This document shows, one piece after another, positions 34,101 to 43,179 of a stretch of DNA of 54,046 nucleotides. The first letter of the stretch is position 1; each line of letters begins with the position of its first letter. Position numbers and translations under genes: made by a program. The notes beneath the pieces are model-generated. The model saw only the letters and a program-made list of their open reading frames with translations. It was not told the DNA's origin and made no database searches. Origin of the DNA: CADDZO01 sp035294145 (GTDB taxonomy: Bacteria; Chloroflexota; Dormibacteria; Dormibacterales; Dormibacteraceae); NCBI GenBank assembly GCA_035294145.1, contig DATGLL010000136.1:1-54046 (forward strand), read 5' to 3'.

Positions 34101-35230
34101 CACCCCGTGCTTGTCGAGGCTGGCACGGTGGCCCACCTCCCGCATCTCAGCCCGGCCTCACCGATGTCCGGATCGCCCGGGACTGGGACGTGTTCAACCT
34201 GGGACGTGTTCAAGCCGTGGAAAGCCGCCCAGGGCGACCTCCAACACGCTCGCCTGGCCTTGTCCCTCCACGAGCGATCCGACCTTCGGAGCCCCGAGGC
34301 CATACGGCAATGAGGTCAGAAGGGTTCCTGGGTCCGCAAGTGGCATCGGCAATGGGCGCGAGGGGGGTCACATTGGGCGAGCCAAGCGATTGGGGCGTCT
34401 GCCCTGCTTCTTGGGGGATGCGGGCGCAGGTAATCAGGATCCCCCACGAGCTGCCAGCCCAACCTCATCGCTCAGCCATCACCTCCTCTCCAGCATCGAT
34501 CGGGTGGTCAACGACGGGGCGTCGGTATAAGGATCCGTACGGTCCAGCGGACCCTGGCCCGGGAGCACCTCAATCCTTCGTACGATCGGAGCTGGGTGCC
34601 TCTTCGCGACCCCGAGTTCGTGTCCAAGCTCAAGCCCATCCTCGATCCCTCCCGGAAGATCTGGGAGGGCCAGCCGTGGCATCCTAACGACCAGGTGATC
34701 TCCGTCATGGAGAGGACCTCGATCCAGGCCTGCCACCACCGGGTTGTAGCCTCTCACCAGGCGAGGCGGGACGGGCCGAGCACACTGTCGAGCACACCGA
34801 GGAGGAGCCTCATGGTGCGCTCCGACCTGGTGTTGGGGATGGATGCGGGAGACCTCTCTTCGGACACGTCGAGCTGAAGGCCGGAGCTGAGGCCTTCCTT
34901 ATGGCGGATCGCTCAGGTCATGGGATCCAACGGCTCGTCGCATCGGAGCGGGGCGGCAGTCCAGCGACGGCAGGAGCACCACCCGGACCTCGTCCTGGCT
35001 CAAGCCCTGGCCCATACCAGCAGGCTGAACCAGGTGGAGATGGAGTCAGGATCGTCAAGCGGAAGACTCTGACCCCTGGCGTGGCCAAGAGCCTGCTGGA
35101 ACTCGCGTCGCACATCCCGTCGTTGGCGGCCGGCGATCGCGAGAGGCAAGATCGATCCGCTGGCAGCTCGCTCGTGAGGACTTCGATCCCGCGTCGAGGA
35201 TGTGACCGTGGTTGCTGGCCGAGCTGACTT
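34100..35230 (+). pseudogene. degraded IS630-family transposase
   Basis: Near 34530-34760 one frame reads RTVQRTLAREHLNPSYDRSWVPLRDPEF, LDPSRKIWEGQPWHPNDQVISVMERTSIQA. This matches IS630 transposases, where the catalytic aspartate lies in VISVDEKTSIQA; here it is VMERT, so the aspartate is lost. Near 35030-35110 follow LNQVEME and another frame RIVKRKTLTPGVAKSLLEL, the usual WLNQVEIYFSIVQRKVLTP motif, across a frameshift. Several stops and frame changes show a dead copy. It separates the SnoaL operon from the TetR gene. Confidence 0.6.
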
Positions 35231-35368
35231 CCCCGACGAGGCCACCGCGTGAATCCTCACGGAACTCGAGCGTAGACCATTGAGGGTGGCCTGTCCCCTC
35301 GCCGTGGGAGCCACGCTGCGAGTCGACCTCGTTCCCCTTGCTTCCCTGACGCAGGCCGTTTCAGGGGC

Positions 35369-36100
35369 TCACGGAGAAGAGCGCCCCCCTGGCCCACTCG
35401 TCATCGCACGGTTGGCGACTCCGTTGAAGTCGGGCTCACGGTGCACACTCTCGACGATCTCCTGGAGTTCCGACAGTGGTGGATGCGTCACGGCGGTGGC
35501 ACGGACCAGCTTCCCGTCTCTTACGGCTCTGACCAAGCCAAGCGCGTGATCGGTCATACCGGTGACCACGTTCTCGATCTCGGCCTCGGCGGCGGGGGTG
35601 AACCAGAGCGTCACCCCGGTGCACATCCGACGTAACAGACGCCGAGCCAGGACCACGTCGGGGATGGTGAAGACGCTCTCGGCGATACCGGCGCGGAGAA
35701 CCTCCTCCCAGCGAGCATCGCCTTGCCGGCGCATGGCGAGGACGGTCTCCTGGGAGGCCGGGGAGAGAGCTCGCACCTCGGATTCCATGATGCGGGCCAT
35801 GTCCGGGTTCCGAACGGGCACGAGTACGTGCACGGCGACCATCGCTCTGAGCGCTTCCTCCGGCGTCCGCGTGAGGTCGAGCGCCCGTCGGCTGCTCTCG
35901 AGGTGACGCGAAACCCCTTCGACGACCAAGTCGTGCAGGATCTCCTCCTTCGATCGCCGGTAGTGGTAGAGCAAGGAGGTGGGGATGCCGGCAGCCTCGG
36001 CGATCTCGCGGATACCGGTCGCGTAGAACCCCTGGGCGGCGAACAAACGAAGCGCGGCTCTCCGGATGCGAACTGGTGCTGGCGCTTCCCGCGTTGCCAT
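35369..36100 (-). CDS. TetR-family transcriptional regulator
   Basis: The 243-residue protein has the TetR helix-turn-helix at residues 9-56: RIRRAALRLFAAQGFYATGIREIAEAAGIPTSLLYHYRRSKEEIL. It is followed by a helical ligand domain of the TetR_C type seen in KstR-like and AcnR-like regulators. ATG at 36100 was chosen; a GTG at 36118 would add six residues. It is divergent from an MFS transporter, and the palindrome at 36152-36173 lies between them, with a second copy before the SnoaL operon. It should repress both until an effector, probably the imported compound or a product, is bound. The tail after residue 200 is variable. Confidence 0.9.
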   Translation of the reverse strand: MATREAPAPVRIRRAALRLFAAQGFYATGIREIAEAAGIPTSLLYHYRRSKEEILHDLVVEGVSRHLESSRRALDLTRTPEEALRAMVAVHVLVPVRNPDMARIMESEVRALSPASQETVLAMRRQGDARWEEVLRAGIAESVFTIPDVVLARRLLRRMCTGVTLWFTPAAEAEIENVVTGMTDHALGLVRAVRDGKLVRATAVTHPPLSELQEIVESVHREPDFNGVANRAMTSGPGGRSSP

Positions 36101-36151
36101 CTCTGCCGATTGTGCCACTCACGAAGGTCGATACTCACAGACGACCGCGGT

Positions 36152-36173
36152 TTTGACCGATCGATCGATCAAA
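36152..36173. promoter_or_regulatory. TetR-type operator, copy 2
   Basis: This 22-bp palindrome with a single mismatched pair has arms TTTGA and TCAAA around CGATCGATCG. It shares TTGAYCGANCGATCGRTCAA with 33766-33789. It covers the -35 box and most of the spacer of the MFS promoter. Confidence 0.7.
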
Positions 36174-36182
36174 TGGTATCCT
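36153..36182 (+). promoter_or_regulatory. promoter of the MFS gene
   Basis: TTGACC at 36153-36158 and TATCCT at 36177-36182 are 18 bases apart. The TetR palindrome lies over the -35 and spacer. A leader of about 190 bases without a clear gene follows before the GTG at 36377. Confidence 0.55.
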
Positions 36183-36376
36183 ACTCCCGTGCTCGGACCG
36201 GCGACGTACTTGGGAAGCAGTCGCGGCGGGCTCGATTCGTCTGGCTGAGGTGCTGCCCCAAGCGACCAAGGGCACCCCCAGGCATCGGGATGGTCAGCCG
36301 GCAAGGTGGAGGATCCAGGGGACGCTCGCCGCACCGTGAAGGTGCGGAGCCCTGACGAGAAGGTACGGGGAAGACG

Positions 36377-37600
36377 GTGACGGCCGTCGTGCTGCCTGCC
36401 GCTCAACGGCGCAGGGTCCTGTCCGCAGCGGTTGTTGGGGGCTTCGTGGTCGTCGCCTGCTGGACCGGCCTGACCCCGCTCTACCCTGAGCTAGCGGCGA
36501 CGCTCAGAGTTCGCGCTGACCTGTTGGGCACGATCGTGGGCCTCGCTGCCGTCATCTCGATCGCGTGCCAGATCCCCGTTGGGGTCCTAATCGACCGTCT
36601 CGGGGCGAGGCCATTCCTGGTCGCGGGTCTGGCCCTGACCACAGTCGCGACCGTGATCAGGGCAATGGCGCCGAACATCGTGGCCTTCGCGCTGGGTCAG
36701 ATGATGATGGGCTTGGCGGTTCCCCTCTACGCGGCCGGATCGATCACTGCCGTGGCAGCAGCCTATGGCGAGGTGCGTCGGGGAACGCCACTTGGCTACA
36801 TCCAATCAGGCACCGGTCTGGGGCAAGCGACCGCTTTCCTCGTCATCGGCAGCCTGGGTTCGGTCATGACCTGGCGTCAGCTCTCGGCCGGGATGGGATT
36901 GTTGCCCCTCCTGGTGCTGCCAATGGCAGCGATCATGCCCGATCCCATCTTGCGAGTCCGGGTCCCGATCGCCTCAGCGGTACTCGACTCGCTGCGTTTC
37001 TTGGCTTCGCGGGGGCCAGCGCAGATCGCGTTAGTCACGGCGGGTGCTCTGGCCGCCGGCAACGCCGCGCTGTACGTGTTGCCATTCGCGCTCCGGGGCG
37101 CGTCAATGGGTGCCGGTGCGAGGGGCTTGCTGCTGCTGCCCTACTTTCTCGGTGCGATCGTCGGCGCCCCGTTCGCTGGTCGGGCCGTGGGATGGCTCGG
37201 CTACAGAGCCACGCTGGGAGGCCTCCTCCCCATGGGGAGCGCTGCGGCCATGGCGATGGCGACCGCTGGCGTCCACCCTGCCGTCGTCGTTGCCTCCTGT
37301 TTCGCCCTGGGAGCGAGCGCGATGTCGACGCCTGCCCTGGCAGCAGGCCTTGCCGCGCGCTCGGCACGCGCGCTGAGCGTGCCCACAGGCGCTGCGCTCG
37401 GGGGGGTACGGCTGGCGCAGACCACTGGTCCGGCGCTGGGCCCCGGCATGGCTGGTGTCATCTACGTCCATGCCGGAACGTCCGTGACGCTGGTCGTGAT
37501 TGCCGTCCTCTTCTTCGCGGCTGCCGGAGTGGGCGCCTTGGCACCCCTGGCCGTGGTCGCGGAGCGGTCGGCAACGGGACCGGATCCCCTTTCTCACTGA
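36377..37600 (+). CDS. MFS transporter
   Basis: The 407-residue protein has 12 predicted membrane segments beginning VVGGFVVVACWTGLTPLYPELA. The loop between segments 2 and 3 reads GVLIDRLGARPFLVAGLAL, the MFS signature. GTG at 36377 follows GGGGAAG. The resemblance is to drug/metabolite exporters or small organic acid carriers, not to the OFA carrier at 20239. Divergent transcription from TetR and the shared operator suggest it moves the same compound, or a toxic product, handled by the SnoaL-LLM operon. Confidence 0.88.
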   Translation: MTAVVLPAAQRRRVLSAAVVGGFVVVACWTGLTPLYPELAATLRVRADLLGTIVGLAAVISIACQIPVGVLIDRLGARPFLVAGLALTTVATVIRAMAPNIVAFALGQMMMGLAVPLYAAGSITAVAAAYGEVRRGTPLGYIQSGTGLGQATAFLVIGSLGSVMTWRQLSAGMGLLPLLVLPMAAIMPDPILRVRVPIASAVLDSLRFLASRGPAQIALVTAGALAAGNAALYVLPFALRGASMGAGARGLLLLPYFLGAIVGAPFAGRAVGWLGYRATLGGLLPMGSAAAMAMATAGVHPAVVVASCFALGASAMSTPALAAGLAARSARALSVPTGAALGGVRLAQTTGPALGPGMAGVIYVHAGTSVTLVVIAVLFFAAAGVGALAPLAVVAERSATGPDPLSH

Positions 37601-37897
37601 CGCCCCGTTCGAGACCCCAGCGGTCTGGAGGCTGGCCAGCCCTGGTGATGGTCCGGCTCATGTCGGGGTGAGAAATGCCGCCGGAGGATGAGCCCGACCT
37701 CAACCGCCTGCGCAAGTTCCTCCCGCCTCGGCAAGCCCCGCGTGGGGTACGAGGAGAGGGTGGACCAGCCCGCTGAGACGACGGTCGCCACGCCCCATAT
37801 GGACCCCCTGCACCGGATCTGTGAATCCCCCAAGACTCATCCCGACCGGCTCCGGAGGGGACACTCGGGCTGGTGGGCTGGTCATCCCACCTCTGCG

Positions 37898-38852
37898 CTA
37901 GAGGGTGTCTGAAACCCGGGGTGCAGCTCGTGCCGGGCGATGGGGCACGCTCGAGCCACGGCCAGGTCGGCGACGCTTCCCCGACGGCGGCGACGGCGCC
38001 TGGAACGCATCCGCCTGGCGGACCGGCCCCGCCGCGGTCGCCCGCCCAAGCCGGACGATGACGGCCTGGGGGCCATGGAGGGGTTGCGGACCCGGGATGC
38101 CGCGGAGCCGGGGATCTGGACGCTGGCCCAGCTGGCCCGGGCTCGCGGGGTCACGAGCAGCCCACCGCGGCTGCGTGTGCGCTGGCGCCAGCGCGGCCGG
38201 AGCTGGGGGCGCCCAGCCCATCGGCCGGAGGGGTCATCCGGCCGGCCAGGGTGAGCGCCGGCGCCAGAGAGATGGCCTGCTCCGCGCTCACGGGCAGGTG
38301 CTCGTCCTCCTTGGCCAGCCGCCGGGCCCAGGCCAGGAAGGCCCCCCGGTCTGCCGGGGCCGCCCAGCAGCGGTCCCGAGGGCCTCGACCACGACCCCGC
38401 CGGTGTCGGTCAGCAGGTGGCGTTTGGCGCCCCTTCTCGCCCCCGTCGTCGCCATGTCCCCCCTTCGGGGGTCGTGACACTCTGACGGCCCAGGATCGCC
38501 GCGCTCGGGGTCGGCCCACGGCCCTGGCGCTCCCGCTCCCGCAGCCCCGCCAGGATCGGCTCCCAACGACCCTCGACTCGCCGGCTGCGCCAGTCGTGGT
38601 CCACCGTCTGCCGGGAGGGCAGGTCATGCGGCAGCAGCCGCCACGCGCACCCGGTACGCCAGCGCCGATCTCCCGCCGGGGGGGCAGGGCCTCCCGGCTT
38701 CCCGGGTGGGATCGAGGGCTGGGTCGGCTCCCACTCGGCATCGGGGCGATCGGTGGGGGAGCCACGGCGGCCGGGCATCGCCGCCACCCCATGCCGAAGC
38801 CGGCCACCTTCCCACAAGGCCACCCGGCTTGCGCTTTTCAGACACCCTCTAG
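37898..38852. mobile_element. decayed IS5-family element with intact ends
   Basis: The left end CTAGAGGGTGTCTGAAA (37898-37914) and the right end TTTCAGACACCCTCTAG (38836-38852) are perfect 17-bp inverted repeats. The outer CTAG may be the 4-bp target duplication, matching the CTAR/CTAG preference of IS5-type elements. The total length of about 950 bp is normal for a small IS5 member. The transposase inside is broken. The right end abuts the degraded tnpB-type right end at 38853, so the element landed in older IS debris. Confidence 0.8.
38160..38775 (-). pseudogene. IS5-family transposase, frameshifted
   Basis: The minus strand reads PTDRPDAEWEPTQPSIPPGKPGGP, then TGCAWRLLPHDLPSRQTVDHDWR, EGRWEPILAGLRERERQGRGPTPSAAILGRQSVTT. 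This follows the IS5 transposase pattern (DLTDAEW, RTGCQWRLLPHDFPPWQTVYHYWRRW, PSAAILDSQSVKTT). The catalytic aspartate of ILDSQSV is replaced by glycine. A different frame then gives AKRHLLTDTGGVVVEALGTAAGR. Frameshifts and small deletions make it inactive. Confidence 0.7.
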
Positions 38853-38946
38853 GCGCAGTTGGAGCCTCCGTGAAGCGCAGAGTCGCGGTAAGGGCAACCC
38901 GTGAGGGTACCGCTTGATGGGACCATCACTCCCTCAGCGGTAACGG
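38853..38946 (+). ncRNA. IS605-type right end, divergent solo copy
   Basis: GCGCAGTTGGAGCCTCCGTGA onward aligns with 144-187. The 3' part GGGCAACCCGTGAGGGTACCGC aligns with the scaffold at about 262-289, and the end is CTCAGCGGTAACGG. The stem around the GTGA loop is one pair shorter on both sides (ACCC/GGGT instead of ACCCC/GGGGT), a paired change that keeps the hairpin. The large GC-rich palindrome is absent. No tnpB lies beside it. The flank at 38947 is an interrupted permease gene, which would be its guide if it is an omega RNA. Confidence 0.4.
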
Positions 38947-39262
38947 GTCGAGGGTGTTGGCCTGGCCGAGCCGGACCGCGATCACAACCAGGAAGGCGAC
39001 CTCGGCGAAGCCCGCCCACATGGGGTAGGCCAGCGAGGGCCGGAGGCCCGGTAGGAGAGCACCACGCCGAAGAGCAGGACCACGACCGAGATCGGGGCCC
39101 AGATCCAGCCCAGCCTGGAGAGCGCGGAGCCGATCAGGTGGACGAACGAACTCAGCCTGAGCACGGCGAAGGTGGGGCTGGTCAGGTTCTCCCCGGCCCA
39201 GAACCAGACCGCCAGCACCCCGCAGCCCCTGCACCGAGTAGGCGTAGTAGCCCCCGGCGTTG
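38947..39262 (-). pseudogene. APC-family permease fragment
   Basis: The minus strand reads EIVNAGGYYAYSVQG, then LAVWFWAGENLTSPTFAVLRLSSFV and WAPISVVVLLFGVVLSYRASG. In another frame it continues LAYPMWAGFAEVAFLVVIAVRLGQANTL. This fits the GGYYAYV-x-x-GLG and GIRPSL-x-x-GLVAGFAEVAFF segments of amino acid/polyamine/organocation permeases. It has frameshifts, and its 3' side is cut exactly at the tnpB-type right end at 38946. The N-terminal side is fused to the opine-dehydrogenase fragment. Confidence 0.45.
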
Positions 39263-39268
39263 ACGATC

Positions 39269-39674
39269 TCAGTTCTGGCGGGCGCCGTAGGGCAGGGCCG
39301 CCGTCTCGGCGAAGACCCCGCCCGGGATCCTCCGTCCCATCACCAAGGCGCCCCAGGCGCCCGGCGTCAGGCAGACCACCTGACCCGGCGCCATCACCTC
39401 CGCGATCCGCTCTGCGATCTCCTCCTGAGCGGTGGCCGGCATCGGCATCTGGACCAGGTCCCCCCCGGACCGCGGCGGCACGGCCGTCGGTGACCTCGCC
39501 CAGCCGGGCCACCCCCTCGCCGGGGACGCCTTCGATCGCGATCCGGCCGGTTCGGAAGACCTCGGCGAAACGCCCCCGGTTGCGCAGCGCCAGTCGCACC
39601 CGGTGGCCGCGCAGGGCAAGGTTGGCGGCTGTGACCAGGGTACCGTGCCCGCCGCCCAGGACCGCCACCCTCAC
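39269..39674 (-). pseudogene. NAD/NADP octopine-type dehydrogenase fragment
   Basis: From a GTG at 39674 the minus strand reads VRVAVLGGGHGTLVTAANLALRGHRVRLALRNR, the Rossmann nucleotide-binding N-terminus of the opine dehydrogenase family. After a frameshift near 39470 it reads GDLVQMPMPATAQEEIAERIAEVMAPGQVVCLTPGAWGALVM and FAETAALPYGAR, then stops. Intact proteins are about 360 residues; this ends after about 135. It probably belonged with the APC permease fragment beside it. Confidence 0.6.
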
Positions 39675-39740
39675 CGACCACGCCCCCGCCCGGGGTCGAC
39701 GAGCGCCAGGCCCACCGGGGAGAATAGCCCAGACCAGGCG

Positions 39741-41198
39741 ATGACGAGCGAGGAACGCGGGACCGACACCGCGTCGGCCCGGCCCCGGCCCGAGCCGCCG
39801 CCGGAACGGGAGTCGACCACCGAGGGCCGGGTCGCCGGCATCCCCTACCGGGCGACGGCGGCCACCTACCACCTCCGGGACGAGGAGGGGAAGGTCAGGG
39901 CCGCCCTCTTCCACGTGACCTACATCCGAACCGACGTCGAGGACCCCCGCAGGCGGCCGGTGACCTTCGCCTTCAACGGCGGGCCGGGGTCGTCCTCGGT
40001 GTGGCTGCACCTCGGCCTGCTCGGCCCCCGCCGCGTCCGCCTGGGCGACGAGCCAATCCCTCCCCACCCCCCCTACGAGGCGGTGGAGAACGAGCACACC
40101 CTCCTCGACCTGAGCGACCTGGTCTTGATCGACCCGGTCACGACCGGGTGGTCTCGGCCCATCGAGGGCGAGGAGGCGAAGGAGTTCCACGGCCTCGACG
40201 AGGACGCCCGCTGGGTGGCGGAGTTCATCCGGCTCTGGCTGTCGCGCCACCGGCGCTGGGAGTCACCCCGGTTCCTGGTGGGCGAGTCCTACGGGGCCAC
40301 CCGCGCCGCCGCCCTCTCCCTCCACCTGGCCGACCGGCTGGGCATCGCCCTCAACGGCGTGGCCTTGATCTCGCCCGCCCTCGCCTTCCAGACCATGCAC
40401 CCCCAGCTCGGCAACGACCTCCCCTACGTCCTCTTCTTGCCCGGCTACGCGGCCACCGCCTGGTACCACGGGACGATCGACCGCCGCCGCTGGGGCACGG
40501 TCCGGGAGCTGACCGACGAGGTCGAGGACTTCGCCCTGGGGGAGTACGCCTCGGTGCTGCTACGGGGGTCGCGGGCGAGTCGGCGCGAGCGGGGGGCGGT
40601 GCACCGCGGCCTGCGCCGCTACACCGGGCTGCCGGCCGACTTCCTCTGGCGGTGCGACCTGCGCGTCTCCCCGGCGCGCTTCTTCAAGGAGCTCCTGCGC
40701 GACCGCCGGCGGACGGTCGGCCGCCTCGACTCCCGCTTCCTCGGCATCGACGCCGACCCCACCGGGGAGCGGCCCGACTACGACCCCAGCTACGCCCTCG
40801 TCCAGGGCGCCTTCACCGCCGCCGTCAACCAGTACCTGCGCCGGGACCTGAGCTTCGACAGCGACCTCGTCTACGAGATCATCACCGAGCGCGTCCAGCC
40901 CTGGCGCTGGGGCGAGGCAGGCGACGGGCGCTACGTGGAGGTCGTCTCCCGGCTGCGTGCCGGCATGCACCGCAACCGGCGGATGCGGGTGTTCGTGGCC
41001 TGCGGCTACTACGACCTGGCCACGCCCTTCGCGGCTGTGGAGTGGATCCTCGACCACATGGGTCTGGACCCGGAGCTGCGCCCCAACCTCACCCTCGAGC
41101 GCTACGAGGCCGGGCACATGATGTATGTCCACGAGCCCTCGGCCCGGCGCCTGCGCGCCGACCTCGGCCGCTGGCTGGAGGAGGCGGCCGGGGGCTGA
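39741..41198 (+). CDS. S10-family serine carboxypeptidase-like protein
   Basis: The 485-residue protein has the S10 hallmarks. The oxyanion region is TFAFNGGPGSSSVWLHLGLLGP, the nucleophile S183 lies in VGESYGATRAA, the acid D425 in ACGYYDLATPF and the histidine H459 in EAGHMMYVH. No signal peptide is visible, so it seems cytoplasmic, unlike eukaryotic S10 enzymes; bacterial members of this type are common and poorly characterised. ATG at 39741 was chosen as the first in-frame start after the pseudogene; upstream frame sequence is noise. It stands alone between two pseudogenes. Peptidase activity is likely, but an acyl-transfer role is possible. Confidence 0.88.
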   Translation: MTSEERGTDTASARPRPEPPPERESTTEGRVAGIPYRATAATYHLRDEEGKVRAALFHVTYIRTDVEDPRRRPVTFAFNGGPGSSSVWLHLGLLGPRRVRLGDEPIPPHPPYEAVENEHTLLDLSDLVLIDPVTTGWSRPIEGEEAKEFHGLDEDARWVAEFIRLWLSRHRRWESPRFLVGESYGATRAAALSLHLADRLGIALNGVALISPALAFQTMHPQLGNDLPYVLFLPGYAATAWYHGTIDRRRWGTVRELTDEVEDFALGEYASVLLRGSRASRRERGAVHRGLRRYTGLPADFLWRCDLRVSPARFFKELLRDRRRTVGRLDSRFLGIDADPTGERPDYDPSYALVQGAFTAAVNQYLRRDLSFDSDLVYEIITERVQPWRWGEAGDGRYVEVVSRLRAGMHRNRRMRVFVACGYYDLATPFAAVEWILDHMGLDPELRPNLTLERYEAGHMMYVHEPSARRLRADLGRWLEEAAGG

Positions 41199-41244
41199 CC
41201 CGCGCCGACGGCCCCGCGCCCGCGATCGGCCATGATCCGGGGAG

Positions 41245-42560
41245 ATGTCCCACCCCGAGACCGCCTACGTCGAGCGCAACCCCGCCTCGCGCCCTCCACG
41301 AGCGCGCCCGCCGCTCGCTAGCCGGCGGCACCACCCGCACCACCACCTACTTCGCCCCCTTCCCCGTCTACCTCACCCAGGGTGAGAGGGCGAGGATCTG
41401 GGACGCGGACGGCAACCAGCGGCTGGACCTCATCTGCAACTACACCGCCCTGATCCTGGGCCACGCCCACCCCCGGGTCACCGCCGCCGTCCGCGAGGCG
41501 GCCGGCCAGGGGACGGCCTTCGCCGCCCCTAACCCCTACGAGGTGGAGCTGGCCGAGCTGCTCTGCGAGCGGGGGCCCTCGGTGGAGCGGGTCCGCTTCT
41601 GCAACTCCGGGACCGAGGCGACCATGTTCGCCATGCGTCTGGCCCGCGCCTTTACCGGCCAGCCGAAGCTGGCCCGGATCGAGGGCGGCTACCACGACCC
41701 CCACGACCTGGCCGAGGTCAGCGCCCACCCCGATCCCGATCTGGCCGGGCCGGCCGACGTCCCCCCGTCCCCGCCTCGCCGGGCACACCCCCCTGGGCGG
41801 TGGAGGCGACCGTGGTCCTGCCCTACAACGCCCCCGACCGCATCCTGCGCGCCCACGCCGACGAGCTGGCCGGGGTGATCGTGGAGCCGGTGATCGGGCG
41901 GCCCGTCTCCCCGCCGACCGCGAGTTCCTGGAGCGTCTGCGCCGGGTGACGCGCGAGCTGGGGATGCTTTTGATCTTCGACGAGGTGATCTCGCTCCGGC
42001 TGGCGCCGGGCGGGGCGCAGTCGGCCGCCGGCGTGATCCCCGACCTGACCACCATGGGCAAGATCATCGGTGGCGGGCTGCCGGTCGCCGCCTTCAGCGG
42101 CCGCCGCGAGGTGACGGAGCTGCTCGACCCCCGCGCCGAGGCCCACCTCGCCCAGGGTGGGACCTACAACGGCAACCCTCTGGACATGGCCGCCGGGCTG
42201 GCCGCGATGCGGGAGCTGGCCCCGGACATCTACGAGGACCTCAACCGGCGCGGTGAGCGGCTGGCCGACCGGGCGCGCGAGGTCTTCGCCACCCACAGCG
42301 TGCCCGTCCAGGTCAACGGCGCAGGCTTGCTCTTCGCCTTCCACTTCACCGACCGGCCGATGCGGGATCACCGCTCGGCCGCGGCCGCCGACTCGCGCCG
42401 GGCGCACGAGCTGTTCCTGGGGCTGTTGAACCAGGGCGTGATGCTGGCGCCCCGGGCCATGGGCTGCCTCTGCACCGCCCACGGCGAGGCCGAGACCGAG
42501 CGCTTCCTCGACGCCCTGGAGGCGGTGGTGGCCGATCGGGCCCCGGCCTGGAAGGGCTGA
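41245..42560 (+). pseudogene. class III aminotransferase (GSA-aminomutase type), three frameshifts
   Basis: ATG at 41245 gives MSHPETAYVERNPASR. The second frame continues ALHERARRSLAGGTTRTTTYFAPFPVYLTQGERARIWDADGNQRLDLI and CNSGTEATMFAMRLAR. A third gives AVEATVVLPYNAPDRILRAHADELAGVIVEPVIG, and the last RRVTRELGMLLIFDEVISLR, TTMGKIIGGGLPVAAF with the pyridoxal-phosphate lysine in MGKIIGGG. The breaks lie near 41290, 41770 and 41915, each in or next to C-runs. Joined, they make a normal 440-residue enzyme related to glutamate-1-semialdehyde aminomutase. Either the gene is dead or these are indel errors in the assembly; key residues are all intact. Confidence 0.75.
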
Positions 42561-42568
42561 GCCGGCGA

Positions 42569-42943
42569 TCAGAACGCGGCCCTCAGCCCTTCGAACATGG
42601 GAAAGTGCTTGACGTTGAGCGTCAGCAGCTCGGCTCCGAGCAGGTCGGCGGTGGCGGCAACGACGTAGTCGGCGACATCGATGCCAGGGTGAGAGCAGCG
42701 GTAGGCGCGGAGGGACTCTCCAGCACGGATGGCGACGAGGTCGGTCACCGGCTGGAGCTCAAGCACCGAGAGGAGCCTGGCCACTGCCGACCGCTCATTC
42801 GTTCGTACGCCGCCCTCGATTTCGGCTCGGACTAGCACGCTGCAGGCGGCGGCCCCGTCCGCCACCGCCCCATACAGGAGCTGCGTCGCCTCGCTCACCC
42901 CGCGGAGATGCGCGATCAGGACGGTCGAATCGAAGAGCTTCAC
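42569..42943 (-). CDS. VapC-type PIN-domain toxin
   Basis: The 124-residue protein has the PIN ribonuclease acid residues D5 (KLFDSTVLIAHLRG), E41 (VRAEIEGG) and D92 (GIDVADYVVAATA), and the C-terminal LLTLNVKHFPMF. It is predicted to be a site-specific RNase that cuts tRNA or rRNA. GTG at 42943 overlaps the antitoxin stop by four bases (GTGA), the usual toxin-antitoxin coupling. The pair is mobile in nature and sits among decayed genes. Confidence 0.88.
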   Translation of the reverse strand: MKLFDSTVLIAHLRGVSEATQLLYGAVADGAAACSVLVRAEIEGGVRTNERSAVARLLSVLELQPVTDLVAIRAGESLRAYRCSHPGIDVADYVVAATADLLGAELLTLNVKHFPMFEGLRAAF

Positions 42944-43179
42944 AGACCGAGGCGCCGAAGACGTTCGGCCGACCCCGGGCCCCGGACGCCCGCCAGCCAC
43001 TCGGGCCAGTCGGGGTGATCGGCGAGCACGCCGGCCGTGGCCTCGACCACGGCCAGCCGGTCCTCGACGCCACGCCGGATGTCGAGCGCACGGTCGAGGA
43101 TGCGACGCACCACCTCCGCCTGTGAGATGCCCTCGTCTGCCGCGCGCCGGGCCAGACGACGTCGCTGCTCGTCCATCAC
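42940..43179 (-). CDS. ribbon-helix-helix antitoxin partner of the PIN toxin
   Basis: The 79-residue protein has helices RRLARRAADEGISQAEVVRRILDRALDI typical of CopG/RHH antitoxins, and a C-terminal toxin-binding tail. Start codons are GTG 43179 or ATG 43176. The frame continues upstream as QRLLLYV, which would supply the DNA-binding beta strand that RHH proteins need, but the only possible start there is an ATT at about 43203. Either the strand is lost or ATT is used. TATATT just upstream resembles a -10 box. Confidence 0.75.
   Translation of the reverse strand: MMDEQRRRLARRAADEGISQAEVVRRILDRALDIRRGVEDRLAVVEATAGVLADHPDWPEWLAGVRGPGSAERLRRLGL

Noticed and set aside
37676..37777. Small frame MPPEDEPDLNRLRKFLPP after the MFS gene
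   Set aside because: Only about 33 codons, no recognisable family and no downstream partner; likely chance.
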